From positions 16,162,501 to 16,226,500 of the forward strand of contig OY747723.1 of the NCBI GenBank assembly GCA_963556495.2: a stretch of DNA of 64,000 nt, written 5' to 3'. The position numbers and the translations under genes are program-made. Below are positions 11,229 through 22,883 of the stretch, one piece after another. Under the pieces are notes generated by a model. That model was not told the DNA's origin. It saw only the letters and a program-made list of their open reading frames with translations, and made no database searches. The DNA comes from Valencia hispanica (taxonomy: Eukaryota > Chordata > Actinopteri > Cyprinodontiformes > Valenciidae). The stretch's first letter is position 1; each line of letters starts with the position of its first letter.

Positions 11229-13709
11229 TGCCAAACTTAGCGTCATAGCTCTGTTGAGCCAACTATTCCCCCAGCTCTTAGCAGTGATGATTTTATGGGA
11301 TTCTTCATAAATAAAATTAATTCTATTAAAAATAAAATCATTGGCATCCTCCCAAACATGATTACTTCTTCCTCAGTAAAGGAGGCAGTATCGGAAAGAA
11401 CTGTAGAACCTCAGTTGTGCTTAGGCTGTTTTGATTCAGTCGAGCTTTCGGAATTATCAAAAATATTAGCTTCATCTAAACCTTCAACTTGTATGTTGGA
11501 CCCAATTCCAACCAAATTATTTAAAGAAGTGTTCCATTTGGTTCCTGGCCCCATTTTGGATATGATGAATCTATCCTTAGTAAACGGATACGTACCACAG
11601 GAATTTAAAATAGCTGTAATTAAACCTTTACTCAAGAAACCTTCCCTTGATCAAGATGACTCAGTGAATTACAGACCTATATCAAACCTTCCTTTCTTAT
11701 CCAAAGTACTTGAGAAAATTGTTGCTAATCAAGTCTGTGAACATCTAAACAGTAACGAGCTGTTTGAAGAGTTTCAGTCAAGTTTTAGAGCTCATCATAG
11801 CACTGAAACAGCACTGGTGAAGGTTACTAATGATATTCTCATGGCCTCAGATAATGGACTTGTGCCTGTTCTGGTTTTGTTAGATCTCAGTGCTGCTTTT
11901 GACACAGTCGATCATAATATTCTCTGAGAAAGGCTTGAACATGTTGCAGGGATCAAAGGAACAGCACTAGGCTTGTTTAAATCATATTTGTCTGATAGAT
12001 TCCAGTTTGTTCATCTAAATGATAAATCTTCTTCATGCTCAAGGGTTACTTGTGGAGTTCCACAGGGTTCTGTGCTTGGACCAATTCTGTTCACCATATA
12101 TATGCTCCCAATTGGTAGAATCATTAGACAGCATGGGATAAATTTCCACAGCTATGCAGATGATACACAACTATATTTATCCATAAATCCTGATGAACCC
12201 AGTCAGTTAGGTAGATTACAGGCATGTCTGGAAGACATAAAAACATGGATGACCCTAAACTTTTTGCTTTTAAATTCTGACAAGACAGAATTTGCTGTCT
12301 TTGGACCAGAAGTTCTTAAACAGAAACTGATTAGTCAATCACTTCATCTGGATGGCATTAAATTGGCCCCCAGTAATAACGTAAATAACCTCTGCGTTAT
12401 TTTTGACCGAGACTTGACATTTAAATCCCATATTAAACAGGTTTCTAGAATTTCTTTCTTTCACCTCCGGAATATTGCTAAAATTAGAAACATCCTGTCC
12501 AGGAGTGATGCTGAGAAACTAGTCCATGCATTTGTTACCTCAAGGCTGGACTACTGTAATTCTTTACTATCAGGAAGTCCACAAAATGCCATTAAAAGCC
12601 TTCAATTGATCCAAAATGTGGCAGCAAGAGTTGTGATGAATATTAAAAAGAGAGATCACATTTCTCCTGTTTTAGCTTCCCTTCATTGGCTCCCTGTTAA
12701 ATCCAGAATAGAATTTAAGATCCTCCTTCTTACATATAAAGTCCTTAATAATCAAGCTCCATCATACATCAGAGATCTGATTGTTCCATATGTTCTCAAC
12801 AGAGCACTTCGCTCTCAGACTGAAGGTTTACAGGTGGTTCCTAGGGTTTCTAAAAGAAGAATGGGAGGCAGATCTTTTAGATATCAGGCTCCTCTCCTGT
12901 GGAACCAGCTCCCAGCTTTAGTCCGTGAGGCAGACACTATGTCTACTTTTAAGGCCAGGTTTAAAACTTTCCTTTTTGATAAAGCTTATAGTTAGAGTGG
13001 CCTAAGGTCATCCTGAGCTATCTCTGTAGTTATGCTGCTATAGGCTTAGACTGCTGGAGGACAGACTTACCAACTTTCTTCACTCTGCTACTTCCTTTTC
13101 TCCTACAACTCTCCAGTTGTATTACAGTACATTCTGTTATTTCGACTGTTAATTTTGTTTTCTCTCAGTGTTTTTCTCTCCATCGAAGATATACCTGGTC
13201 TGGTATCCTGCTTGGCTGCAATGCCCTGTTGGACGGGGGGCATCGACTGGGATGATCCTCCCAGTAACTGAACATCCACTGTGTCCTGTTATCAACTTTT
13301 TACTTTCTGTAACATAGAAAGTTCTCTTATATCAGATCTTCTGTTCCTTCTGTGTTTCTGCTCTGTCTTCTCAAACCCCCAGACGGTCGTGGCAGATGGC
13401 CTCTCCTACTGAGCCTGGTTCTGTTGGAGGTTTCTTCCTGTTAAAGGGGAGTTTTTCCTCTCCACCGTCGCTACATGCTTGCTCAGTATGAGGGATTGCT
13501 GAAGGATTGCTGTAGTTGGAAAGTCTGCATCAACGGGGCCCAACCTCACGCCAATGACTGACGCAATCTGCTGGGATTCCTTAAATAGGACATTTTTTAA
13601 CTGATTGGAATGTTTGTATAAATGTATTGAAATGACTTCTTGTTAAGTGCCTTGAGATGACATCTGTTGTGAATTGGCGCTATATAAATAAACTGAATTG
13701 AATTGAATT
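11229..13709 (+). mobile_element. 5'-truncated L2-clade LINE inserted in Tc1
   Basis: The copy starts between the endonuclease and reverse transcriptase domains and runs through the RT and a 0.7-kb 3' UTR to a tail of TTGAA/GAATT repeats (AACTGAATTGAATTGAATT). It is flanked by AGTACAGT (11221-11228) and AATACAGT (13710-13717), an 8-base duplication with one mismatch. The other Tc1 copy of this family carries the un-duplicated sequence (inverted CACTGTATTAAG near 27440). The L2 3' UTR is the reference for the fragments at 5838-6206 and 40986-41073. Confidence 0.85.
11295..12995 (+). pseudogene. L2-type reverse transcriptase with a single nonsense codon
   Basis: This encodes the RT that copies LINE RNA at a nicked target. 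One frame runs from 11295 to 12995 and is broken only by TGA at 11925-11927, right after [14 protein letters not shown]. Motifs in order: [48 protein letters not shown] (catalytic Asp), [26 protein letters not shown] (catalytic Asp pair) and the C-terminal HISPVLASLHWLPVKSR region. All core catalytic residues remain. The endonuclease and ORF1 are missing through 5' truncation. One stop in about 565 codons suggests a fairly recent insertion. The L2/CR1 clade is clear, but the subfamily is not. Confidence 0.88.
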
Positions 13710-14300
13710 AATACAGTGCAGTTGTCCTGTCCGCTTCACAGAAAAGCACCCCCAAAGCATGATGGTTCCACCCCCATGCTTTACAGTAGGAATGGTGTTT
13801 ATGGGATGCAACTCATCGTTTTTTAGCGAGCTTAGGCAGGTGCTACTAATTTAGAGTAATAAGTGGAGTAGAGGTGGACTTTTAAAAGGCAGAGTAACAG
13901 AGAGCCAGAATTATTGCTGATTGCCAGGTCTTCAAATACTTATGTGCAGCTATAAAATACAAGTAAATTCTTTAAAAATCAGACAAATCAATGTGATTTC
14001 CTCAATTTAAAAAAATGCTGTCTCTTCCAGAGGAAATGCACCTACAATGTGCATTTCAGACCCCTCCATAATTTCTAAGTGGGAGAACTTGCAAAATCGC
14101 AGGGTGTTCTAATACTTATGTTCCTCACTGTACATACGGGCTCAAATGTCCACACTAGTCTACACCATCCAAGCATCCTGTGTCTCGACTTAATCCTTGT
14201 CCCTTACACCTTTCAACTCTCTCCAGATTTGGAGAACCTTTTATGAGGATTTCTCATGTCCACAGTCCTCTTTAGACAGTTCTTCTGTCAGATCTTGTTC

Positions 14301-14620
14301 TGGACTCTAGCTCTGCCAGAGCTTTTATTTTCCTCTCATTTAGTCTTTATTATCATCTTCAGCCTTCTACCAGATACCTGAAGGCTTTGCACCAAAAGTA
14401 AGGGGTATTTATAACGAATCATAACTTTACTCATCTTATTAAAAATCTCTGAAGAATACTTATTATTATGCTGCCACCATCATGCTTTCCTATGGGTTTA
14501 CACCAGATCTTCTAGGTCCAAAAGTTTAAATTTGGTTTCCTCTGACTATATCAGCTATTCCCCCAAGATTTGATTCGATTTTAGCTGGCCCGGGTGTTCT
14601 GTTTGGAAGAAAACTTATGT
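14301..14620 (-). pseudogene. Tc1/mariner-like relic
   Basis: ATGCTGCCACCATCATGCTT (about 14470) is the reverse complement of the GGGSIMMW-type block of Tc1-like transposases. It is preceded by a CTACCAGATACCTGAAGGCT block and followed by GTTTCCTCTGACTATATCAG, in the order found in fish Tc1 elements read backwards. No open frame survives. Confidence 0.4.
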
Positions 14621-14877
14621 CTCTAAACCATACCCATTGATCACGAAATATGGATAATACAGAAGTTTATTATCACATGTAAAACACGACCAATCATTGC
14701 TGCAAAAACCCTTACTTTCGTCAGTGTTACATTTGGCCTCTTTGCAACCTTGTGACTAGTAGTAGTATCGATTTTTTCTCTCAAATTAGTAGAAATGGCC
14801 AGTTTTATGTGTTTTTTCTCAAATTATGATGGACAACTTTAATGTGTTTATATAATAGTGCAAAATGTGCTTCATAC

Positions 14878-15627
14878 TAGGGCTGGACAATATAAAAAAA
14901 GAGCATATAGATATAGGGAATAGTCATACTGATATTGATAATTATTGATAACAATCAGAAAATGTTGAAAATTTATTTCAAGTGCAGCCCTGGAGCCCTT
15001 TATGCTATTCTTTAATGACCAAGTTTTAATAAAGATTTAAATTCAGTCGTTTATCCAAACACACTTTTTTAAGAGATCAAGAGAGAGTGATGTCTTTTAA
15101 ATCTTTTGTGACACTTTATTATATTAATGGCTCAGACATTAGTTTGTACTGTATGCATAAACGAGCCAATAAAGCATTTGAACCACTGTGGACTGATTCC
15201 GCTTCCTGGGCACCACCATCACCTGCGTCATAAAGAAGGCCCAGCAGAAGATGTACTTCCTGAGGCAGCTGAAGAAACTCAACCTGCCGGCATGGACGAT
15301 GATGTAGTTCTACACTTTATCTACAGTTATTGTTGTGCCTGTCTCTGTGGAACCGTGACAGCAGCACTGGTTACACAGACCTGCTTAATACAACTCTTTT
15401 GCAGTTCAACTCATTTGTTCTCTTTTGTAGTTTGAGAGGAGCGAGGGCTCGGTGACGGAGCTGCCTGGGTCTGCATTTATGATTGGTTTGGAGTAAGTAA
15501 GGACCGTAGTATTAAGCTACCTGATGGGGCTATAATGAAACTGGAAGGAAACCCTTTCTATTGAACTTTGTTATTGAACACGTCTATCAATTGATATATA
15601 TTGTTATTGAATTATCCTCCAGCCCTA
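14878..15627. mobile_element. Non-autonomous hAT-like element, copy 1
   Basis: The ends are inverted: TAGGGCTGGACAATAT on the left and CCTCCAGCCCTA on the right. They are flanked by a perfect 8-base duplication CTTCATAC (14870-14877 and 15628-15635), which is diagnostic of hAT-type insertion. Internal blocks shared with the copies at 19.3 and 50.1 kb include CAAGTGCAGCCCTGG near 14980 and GTAGTATTAAGCTACC near 15510. It has no transposase, so it depends on one supplied in trans. It is longer than copies 2 and 3 because it carries a LINE fragment at about 15190-15320. Confidence 0.85.
15190..15320 (+). pseudogene. LINE reverse transcriptase fragment inside the hAT-like element
   Basis: The plus strand encodes FLGTTITCVIKKAQQKMYFL followed by RQLKKLNLPAWTMM and FYT. 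This matches the thumb region of a fish LINE (the YLGxxI ... KKAQQR.YFLRQLKKF pattern). It is absent from the other two copies of the surrounding element. It could be a small nested insertion or captured sequence. The exact edges are unclear. Confidence 0.6.
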
Positions 15628-15635
15628 CTTCATAC

Positions 15636-17810
15636 GAGCAGTTTTTAGTGTTTTTAAATATAATTTTTCTGCTGATGTTTGTTTTTCAACTTGAGCTGTA
15701 GAGGGTACAAGTGACGGAAAAAGTGGAACAAGTTTTAAAGTTGTCTATAAAGAGTGTGGACACTTTTGTGAACGACTGGATATTAGATGGCATATACGAG
15801 AGATCTTTCTAAACGCTACACACTGCTAAAACTTTTCTCTGTTTAACAATGAGCAATAAAAGACCAAAGAGAGTTTGGTGTTTGCAAGCCGTTGGACATT
15901 TTAAGGTTGCCAGACTTTATCCAACAGGCGAAAACAGTTATTTAGCAGTTTCTGAACAGCAGTGGTAATTTAGCCATTTTATCTCTTGGGAAATCATCAT
16001 GTCATAATTATCTGTGATCTGTAATAAATAATTAGTATGGGATTGCGTTGGCCGTAAATGTCCCTAACTGGTATTGAATGTGCTCTACGGCAGTTAGAAG
16101 TAAGAGACTAATCACCCAAAAACCGCATACTTATTTAGTTTTTTAGTTTGTTTGAAACCTGCTGCAATGAGACTGTAAAAATATGTTACAGCCTTAAACT
16201 CAGTACATCTATATAATTAATGTAATTGTGAAGCATCCTAGTTTTAGTTATTAGAGACCTGCAAGCACCTCTACCTTATTAGATCTATTTTGTGAACTTC
16301 CAGCTAAAATTTAATCACTGGTTCATTGCCTGAAGACCATTAACATTTCACCTCTATATTTATTCTGACTGGTTCTTTATGCATCCTAATTAGTGTTTTT
16401 CCTGTCTTTCACCATGCTATTCTCTGTAGGTAATGCTCATCCTAATGGTACATGTTGTAAAACTGTATGCATGCTGACAAGGCCTTAAGCACATCCAACC
16501 TGTCTGCAAATGCTGCACTTGTCAGGACGACTCTATGCTTCTTGGCATTTTTATTCCACCCACATTCCTCCATTTTCTCCTGCAACACACATACACATGC
16601 ACACTGGCTGTTTATCATCCCCGCATGGCTAGTCAGCTTCGATTCAGCCCATCAAGTGCATTTTTTTTATAACTTCAAAAGGGTTAGCCTTCAAAATTAT
16701 TGGCAAAATAGCCCACAAATCATTGGAAAATTATTTTTATCTATCCCAGGTAGTCCAATGCAACCCCCACCCAGCTGAAGAAGAAATGAACTCAGCAGCT
16801 TCTTCCTTTAGCCTCTATATGTGTCCATAAACTGCTAGTGGTAATCTGCTAGCCCCATAGCTCACTCTCACTGTGAGCTATGGGGCTTACAAATCTCCCT
16901 GGGATTCCACACATGTGCACACAGGCGCTCCACAGCATAAAGTCAGAGCAACACAGCTGCCTGGGTAAGGCAGAGAGACAGGGGATTACCGATGGTTACC
17001 CACTGTTATTATAATAGGCATGTTTATGTTCTTGTTTTTTATACCCCAGTGGGAACCTAAAGTTATTGACTGCACACTGACCTTTTGGGGACTTCTGTCA
17101 CTATGAGAACGAAAACTGATGCTACGGTCACATACAGTTGCATTTCAAGTAGGTTATGGTTTGAATAACCAATACTCGTAGAGGAAGGGCAGGCAAATTT
17201 CAACTAATATCTCATGCATATGAATAAATCTGCTCTTGACTTGTCCCCGTCTCTGTTTCCTCTGTGTATATGTTTTTGGGATGACCTGACCGGTTGATGT
17301 AATGTGCTTTTTTCCCAGCCCACCTTTAACCATCATGACATTTACTGCACAGCTCTTCAGATAAACACCTGATGAGATGAAATATTGATTCTCTCTCCAC
17401 CCCCCACCCCCACCCTTCTTCCACAGCCTCACTGTTTCACTTTCTCACACACAAACAAACACATCTGCTCCCACCCAATAAATCTGTAGCCTCACAGCCT
17501 CTGTGTATTTAAGACTCATAATGGATGCAGTTGAAATGATTTGTATGCAGTGGCTGCTCTAACAAATCACTAGTTTTATTTCCCCCATCCATATTTCTCC
17601 CAGAGAGATGCATCATATGGTTTTACTTGAGCATTTCCTAGACTAGCTGCAGTTAGTGAATAAAAGGAGATGGAGGCAATATTTTTCTGTGCCTACCTAA
17701 AGTTTATAGAGTCACCCTCGATTAATCAAAGGGGTTCACAAAATTAGGACATGTCTACAGGTGCTTTTGTGTCTGGAATAGGCTTTGTGCAGTCTAGGGT
17801 ATCCTATGGG
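15636..17810. other. 2.2 kb without recognised features
   Basis: Open frames of about 100 codons here have no motif I can name. An inverted repeat around 16851-16886 (GCCCCATAGCTCACTCTCAC then GTGAGCTATGGGGC) could form a stem of about 14 bases. Confidence 0.35.
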
Positions 17811-18060
17811 AGAGTAGAGTGCCAGCCGCGCTGCTTCTGCAAACTATCTGGTATCTTTACGCCTGGAGCAAGCATTTCTTTTTTTGGCGTATAGGCAGTG
17901 GACATCAGTCACCTTGTGCTCTCTTTCGTCTTTCCTGCTTGTTGCATCCAGAACATATAGGGATTCAGCCGGGGTCATGGAGACGGTCCAGTTTACTGAC
18001 ATTACGGTGCTATCTGCTTTTTGCTGATGACACTGTCCTCCTCCAGTGAACCGTAACTGC
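17811..18060 (+). pseudogene. Possible reverse transcriptase fragment (FADD motif)
   Basis: A short frame ends in CYLLFADDTVLLQ, which resembles the catalytic FADD box of RTE/Rex3-like or L1-like enzymes. Upstream residues do not align convincingly and no 3' tail was found. Chance cannot be excluded. Confidence 0.22.
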
Positions 18061-18275
18061 TGATGTGCACCAGAGGCCTTCGCTTGGCTGAATGCGTTGT
18101 GGATCAGCACCGCTGCAGTCCCTGTTGAGAATCTGAAGGAAACGGTGCCGGTAGTTCAGCTGTCATATGCGGTAGCTCGTATTTTGGTCCAGCTAAAGTA
18201 CTGGAGGTGAAGAATCTTTGCTTGCCCTACAAACCTTTAGCTACATTTACATAATTTTGTATTTAAAGTGCATCT

Positions 18276-18700
18276 AAAAAGTGTGCAGATGCCTTTAAAA
18301 AAAGGCAGATTTATAAAATGTGAAATAAGAGAATAATAAATAATTTAAAAAGTTTTCTACCTTTACTGTTAAATATATTCCTTACAATTGAACAAAAATT
18401 TTAAGTGCAGACACCCTTAAAGTAAGTTAATAAATGCATCGAGTTTTTGTCATCAATATTTCCCTACTCTTTTGTAAAGTTATCCTGATCAATTGGAATG
18501 AGAGAACATTTCTCACACTCAGCCCTCTTCAGGTGACTATCTTTGAGCTTTGGCTAGGCCAATTCAAAATTGTGATTCTTTCTTGATGAAGCCAAAAATT
18601 TGAAGGATTTGAGCCAAAACCGACTGGTACAGGAAGATCAAAGTTATTCATAACCTTGATAGATAACAGAACAAAATTATTATTCTGCCAAGAAGTTTGT
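18276..18700 (-). pseudogene. Tc1-like transposon relic
   Basis: TTTGGCTAGGCCAATTCAAA at about 18549, then CTTGATGAAGCC and CCAAAACCGACTGGTACAGG followed by TTATTCATAACC, follow the reversed order of a common fish Tc1-like transposase region. The relic is heavily decayed, with no intact frame. Confidence 0.4.
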
Positions 18701-19009
18701 TTCTGATAAGAAATTAGACAAGCATCTCTTGAAGGCAATCAAATGATCAAGTTTCTTAGATTGTTTGACATGTAGAGAACAAATCATCAAATCAAAGTCA
18801 AATTATAGGAGAGACACATTTGGAAATGATCTAACATGGCCTTATTTGCATAATTTTATTTTTATTTGATGCCTGATCTTTTAATATTTTATTGTGCTGT
18901 TTTAAGGATAAGTAAAAGAACCCCGAATGATTGGAGTTCTTATATACAATTGAACAACATGTCATGTCAGGTCAGGCAAGATATGTGGATGTTACTAAGG
19001 AATACATTT
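18701..19009. other. Unassigned DNA
   Basis: Nothing recognised between the Tc1 relic and the L2 tail. Confidence 0.35.
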
Positions 19010-19327
19010 GGCAAAGCAAGTTTATTTGTATAGTACATTTCAGCAACAAGGCAGTTCAAAGGGCTTTACGAGATGAAAACATAATGCAACAAACAATTCC
19101 ATTGCAGTAGGAAAATAAAGAAAAGTGATAAGTTGGAATACAGACTAGAATATATGTTCCAGTTATTATTAATAAAAGGAGACTCTAAACATGAGGGGTT
19201 TTAGCCTTCATTTAAAGGAACCCAGTGATTCAGTTTAGCAGTTTTCTGGAAGTTTGTTCCAGATTGTTTGGTTCTGATTCTGGGGATGCAGAGTAGACTT
19301 GAACCAGAAGACCTGTGTGGTCTGGAG

Positions 19328-19907
19328 TAGGGCTGGACGAGCATATCAATATAAAGAAAAGTCATATTGATCGATTTTGATCATTATTAACGATAACATT
19401 TTTTAATAAAGTACTCACATTAACTGAATTCAATTCAGCCCTTTATTTAAACACCTTTTTTTACCATAACTGAATGTAAGGAATAAAAACTAATGAAGTT
19501 AAGACTCCTGCGTGACATCTGTAAATATTCACTAAGAAAAGAATGTCTTGAACCATCATGGTATTGTTTAAAAATGTTTTATGTTATTAATTTAAATTGT
19601 AGGCTTATCTTGATGGTTTTTCATTTATTTTAAAGGTTTTATAACAGTTTATTATATTATACTTATTATCTGCCACAACAGCGTTGCCGACCATATTACT
19701 TCCTGTGTTTTATTTTGCTCATTATTGTTACATTCAGTTTTGATTCGCTTTGCGTATCGGTTCAAAATTACTGTTAGTAATGACTGTAGTAATAAGCTAC
19801 CCAACAGGTAATGAGGAAAAGGCTTTGTTTTATTCAACTTTTTATCCACCCTTTTTTTCCCTATTGCACCACGCGTCTACCAATCGATTGAATATCGTCC
19901 AGCCCTA
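19328..19907. mobile_element. Non-autonomous hAT-like element, copy 2
   Basis: The ends are TAGGGCTGGACGA on the left and TCGTCCAGCCCTA on the right, a 13-base perfect inverted repeat. They are flanked by GTCTGGAG (19320-19327) and GTCTGGAA (19908-19915), an 8-base duplication with one mismatch. The element is 580 bases, in the same orientation as copy 1, and shares the GTAGTAATAAGCTACC block (about 19788). It sits inside the L2, so it is younger than that copy. Confidence 0.88.
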
Positions 19908-20339
19908 GTCTGGAAGGTTGATACAACAACAGATCTTTAATGTGTTATGGTGTCAAGCCATTCATTGATTTATAAACTAACAAAAGTGTTTTTAAGTCTA
20001 TTCTCTGAACTACAGGGAGCCAGTGTAAGGACTTTAGAACTGGGTTGATGTGCTCTACCCTTATAATTTTAGTGAGGACTGGATCAGCTATTGCTGTCTG
20101 ACTGACTTTTTAGGCAGATCTGTGAAGACACTGTTGCAGTAATCAATTCGACTAAAGATAAACAGATGGATGAATTTCTCAAGATCTTGCTGAGACATTA
20201 GTCATGTAACCCTGGAAATGTTGTTCCTGTGATGGAAGGCTGACTTAAATGAAATTGTCTTTATATGTCTCTGGATGTTAAGGGTTGAGTCCATCACTAC
20301 ACCCAGATTTCGGGCCTGATCAGTAGTTTCTAGCTATGA

Positions 20340-20612
20340 TGGGTGCGTTTCCACTATCAGAATTTTAGGGTAACTTTACCAGACCTTTTTCTGGCGGGGT
20401 AGATCAGTTAGCCATTGGGTCTCCATACCCACACAGTGACTCTACCGGGCAATTTCTGAGTACATACCCCAAGACTGGTACTCGGTTGGTTCCTTAAAAA
20501 AGGGCCCTGAAAAAGGCCCTGTCTGGCTGGCCCGGTGTCGTTGAGATACACACATACTGTGAAGGTCTGGTAAAATTACCTTGTGGTTCCAATAGTGGAA
20601 ATTTGCCTAATA
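20340..20612. mobile_element. Short inverted-repeat element inside L2
   Basis: The left end GTTTCCACTAT...GGTAACTTTACCAGACCT mirrors the right end GGTCTGGTAAAATTACC...ATAGTGGAAA. TAGCTA flanks the insertion on both sides. Comparison with the full-length L2, where GTTTCTAGCT runs directly into the next block, shows this segment is extra. It has no coding capacity. The TAGCTA palindrome makes the exact duplication length uncertain, so the superfamily is open. Confidence 0.7.
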
Positions 20613-20715
20613 GCTAAAGCTGTCTACTGACTCTCGATCGTTCCTCCTTTGGTCCAAAAATAGTAATTTTTGTTTTGTTTCTATTTAGCTGAAGAAAGTT
20701 ATGGCACATCCATAA

Positions 20716-21942
20716 AAAACTAAAATATCTGGGTTAGGGTTAGTTATATTCTGTATTTTTTATACAATGCCATTATGTAACTTTATGCACTCAAAACTAA
20801 ATATAAGTTCAGCATATGTAATTTTGACCATCTAGTAAACTGTTGTGTTCATTTCTCAAATAAGTAGTTTGAGACATAGTCTTAAAAAAAAACAAAAAAC
20901 TTTTTGTTTAGTGCCACTTCTAATAACAATTTATCCTTTTATCTTGCGAAATACCAACATAATGAATGTCATTCCCATTAGCCATTACTAAACTGTAAAG
21001 GTCATAGCTGCTCTGGCTTTTGTGCCTTAGAGATTGGAGATAAAATAGGAGAGACCATTGGTGAGAATAATCTTATTCCAGTGTCTTTTGCCTGCTATGT
21101 GGAACTGAGGGTTTTACATGGCATGCCTCTTGAGGTGAGAAGTTGCCAGTGTATTGTTAAGCTGAAGCACTGCTAGTGTAATAAGCCAAAGAGCATCACA
21201 AAGACATTCATGTTTCGATTATCACAGATCAGTGACTGAAAAGAATCTGCACAGAATGACTCAAAGAACTGAAGTGATCTGCATAACATCACTGTTCCTC
21301 TGTAGCAATGTGTGAATCCTGTAGGGAGAGAAAATGTTATCTTACTCATAGGTACATTAATGGTTGAGACAGAGCCATCCCTGACAGCCAAGATATATGT
21401 ATGCTCCTCACCACATGCTGCTTATGTGACACATCTCGCCCCCAACACAGATCACAGCATCTTGCAAATGTGAAAATGACTCATTGAGCTGTCTAAATAC
21501 CTTCCTTCACAGCTCCTTTCACACTTGGCAAACAATAGGCTGCACCAATCTGCACCTGTTTACCATGGCTATTACCTTAGCAAGCTAGTGAGAGTACAGC
21601 AAATTGTCTTGCTCTTCAGAGACCCTGTGAAGCCCATTTTCTCCCTTTCTTTGGTAAGTCACAAGATGGCAGCCACGATAATTTGCTGCAAACTCAATAA
21701 ACTCAGTGTGACAAGTAGAAGTAGAGAGCAAACAAAGTTTCTGTCAATGGAAAAAGTTTACTGGAGTCTTGTTTGGAAGAAATTGGCCAAAGGGACTAAA
21801 TTTTGACCCTACCTGTGGCAGCAGGTGCTACTAACTATTAAATGACGTTAACAGAATATTTTCCTTGTTTGACTGATTTTTTAAAATGGTGACAGAGAAA
21901 TCTGAAGGCCGTCCGTCATTTTTGACAGATTAGTATTTACAC
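20716..21942. other. Unassigned DNA
   Basis: No gene or repeat end was recognised. Small open frames (21173-21391, 21525-21806) carry no known motif. Confidence 0.35.
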
Positions 21943-22875
21943 TAGGGGTGTTTCATCTTGGATGCCTCACGATTTCGATTCAATTACAATTCGGGTGCTA
22001 CGATTTGATTATGAACTGATTATTTTTGTTGCATATTTTTTCCCATTTAGTTTTTTTTTCATTCCTTCCATGGCTACTTTCTACTCTAAAATCCATTCAG
22101 TTTCTATTAATTGAAGTATCCAAACCAACTGATGTCCTGTCCTTAGTTCATATCGATCCACAAATAAAACCAACACATGTCCAAAATATCTTTCATAATC
22201 ATATCAAGGTCATATTTTCAATGAAAGCTAAAGGAAATGTGTGTTTGGAATTTTAATATAATATAGGGTGACCCTATTTTGCTTTCCATAAAAGAGGAAA
22301 CTTGGTGCAATCCGTTTACTTAAAGAAGACTTTGATTTTAACATATTTAAAGTATTTCTGGGTGGTGGTTAGAAAGAAAAATTCAATAAACTTCAGGTCA
22401 GCTTTAACACGTCAACCATTATGGAAATCTGAATAGAAATAATTAATCTTCTGTATTAGAAAGTAAACCTATAACAATAATAGCTCTCTTTTTAGGTCAG
22501 AGGACAAAAATTACACAAAAATCTGAAATTATACTCTGGGAAAAAGGGTATTGTTTATTATTCAAATAATAGAAAATAGAAAGCAGCATTTTCCCAAAGA
22601 CACTTGAGGTGTATACTCTAGTTATTGCTTTTTCCCCTGTCAATTTAATACAGAACTGTTTTCATAGTTTTAGCGTCAGCTTGACCAATGGGACGTTTGC
22701 CACCTGTCATACACAAAAAACAAATCTGCCAGCCAGAGTACGGTGCTCTCAGCCACACATTATTCGCATTCTTTCAGAACTAAAGTGCAAAATATTTGCT
22801 GTATTTTGTAAATTTTGCACTGTATGGCTGAAACACTAGCCATTAATCGATTTATGGTGAATCGGCACACCCCTA
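21943..22875. mobile_element. Non-autonomous hAT-like element (TAGGGGTGT ends)
   Basis: The left end is TAGGGGTGTTTCATC with GATTTCGATTC just inside. The right end is AATCGATTTATGG...GGCACACCCCTA. The flanks are ATTTACAC (21935-21942) and ATTCACGC (22876-22883), matching at 6 of 8 positions with both differences being transitions. This is consistent with an aged 8-base hAT duplication. An inner block near 22262 (TAGGGTGACCCTATTTTGCT) resembles another common fish element end, so the interior may be composite. No transposase is present. Confidence 0.65.
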
Positions 22876-22883
22876 ATTCACGC

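Larger units (their letters stand above)
10745..14130 (-). mobile_element. Tc1-like transposon split by an L2 insertion
   Basis: The left end reads AGTGAGGAAGATAAGTATTT and the right end AATACTTATGTTCCTCACTG followed by TA, giving matched inverted ends. Both inner flanks carry the same subterminal block (GAGGGGTCTGAAATGCACAT on the left and its reverse complement near 14055). Decayed transposase lies on the minus strand: the CCAATCCAGAACCATGATAT block at about 11057 on the left side corresponds to the WPSQSPDLN region. AAGCACCCCCAAAGCATGAT at about 13744 on the right side corresponds to the GGG.IM.WGCF region. With the 2481-base L2 removed, the element would be about 0.9 kb and therefore internally deleted. 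The copy at 26534-27997 is the same family. Confidence 0.8.
19010..20715 (-). mobile_element. L2-clade LINE copy (second subfamily), interrupted twice
   Basis: Read on the minus strand it is the 3' part of the same subfamily as the full-length L2 at 55751-60455. The tail is GGCAAAGCAAG...TTTATTTGTATAG. The UTR/RT C-terminus continues through 19320. The RT resumes at about 19908 (blocks such as GGGAGCCAGTGTAAGGACTT and GCAGTAATCAATTCGACTAA) and ends 5'-truncated near 20715 (TTATGGCACATCC). Two later insertions interrupt it, at 19328-19907 and about 20340-20612. A small deletion near 20085 removes about 20 bases relative to the full copy. It is not functional. Confidence 0.82.

Noticed and set aside
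17844..18110. Minus-strand 88-codon frame
   Set aside because: No motif. The only hint of function in this stretch is the plus-strand FADD-like sequence, itself weak.
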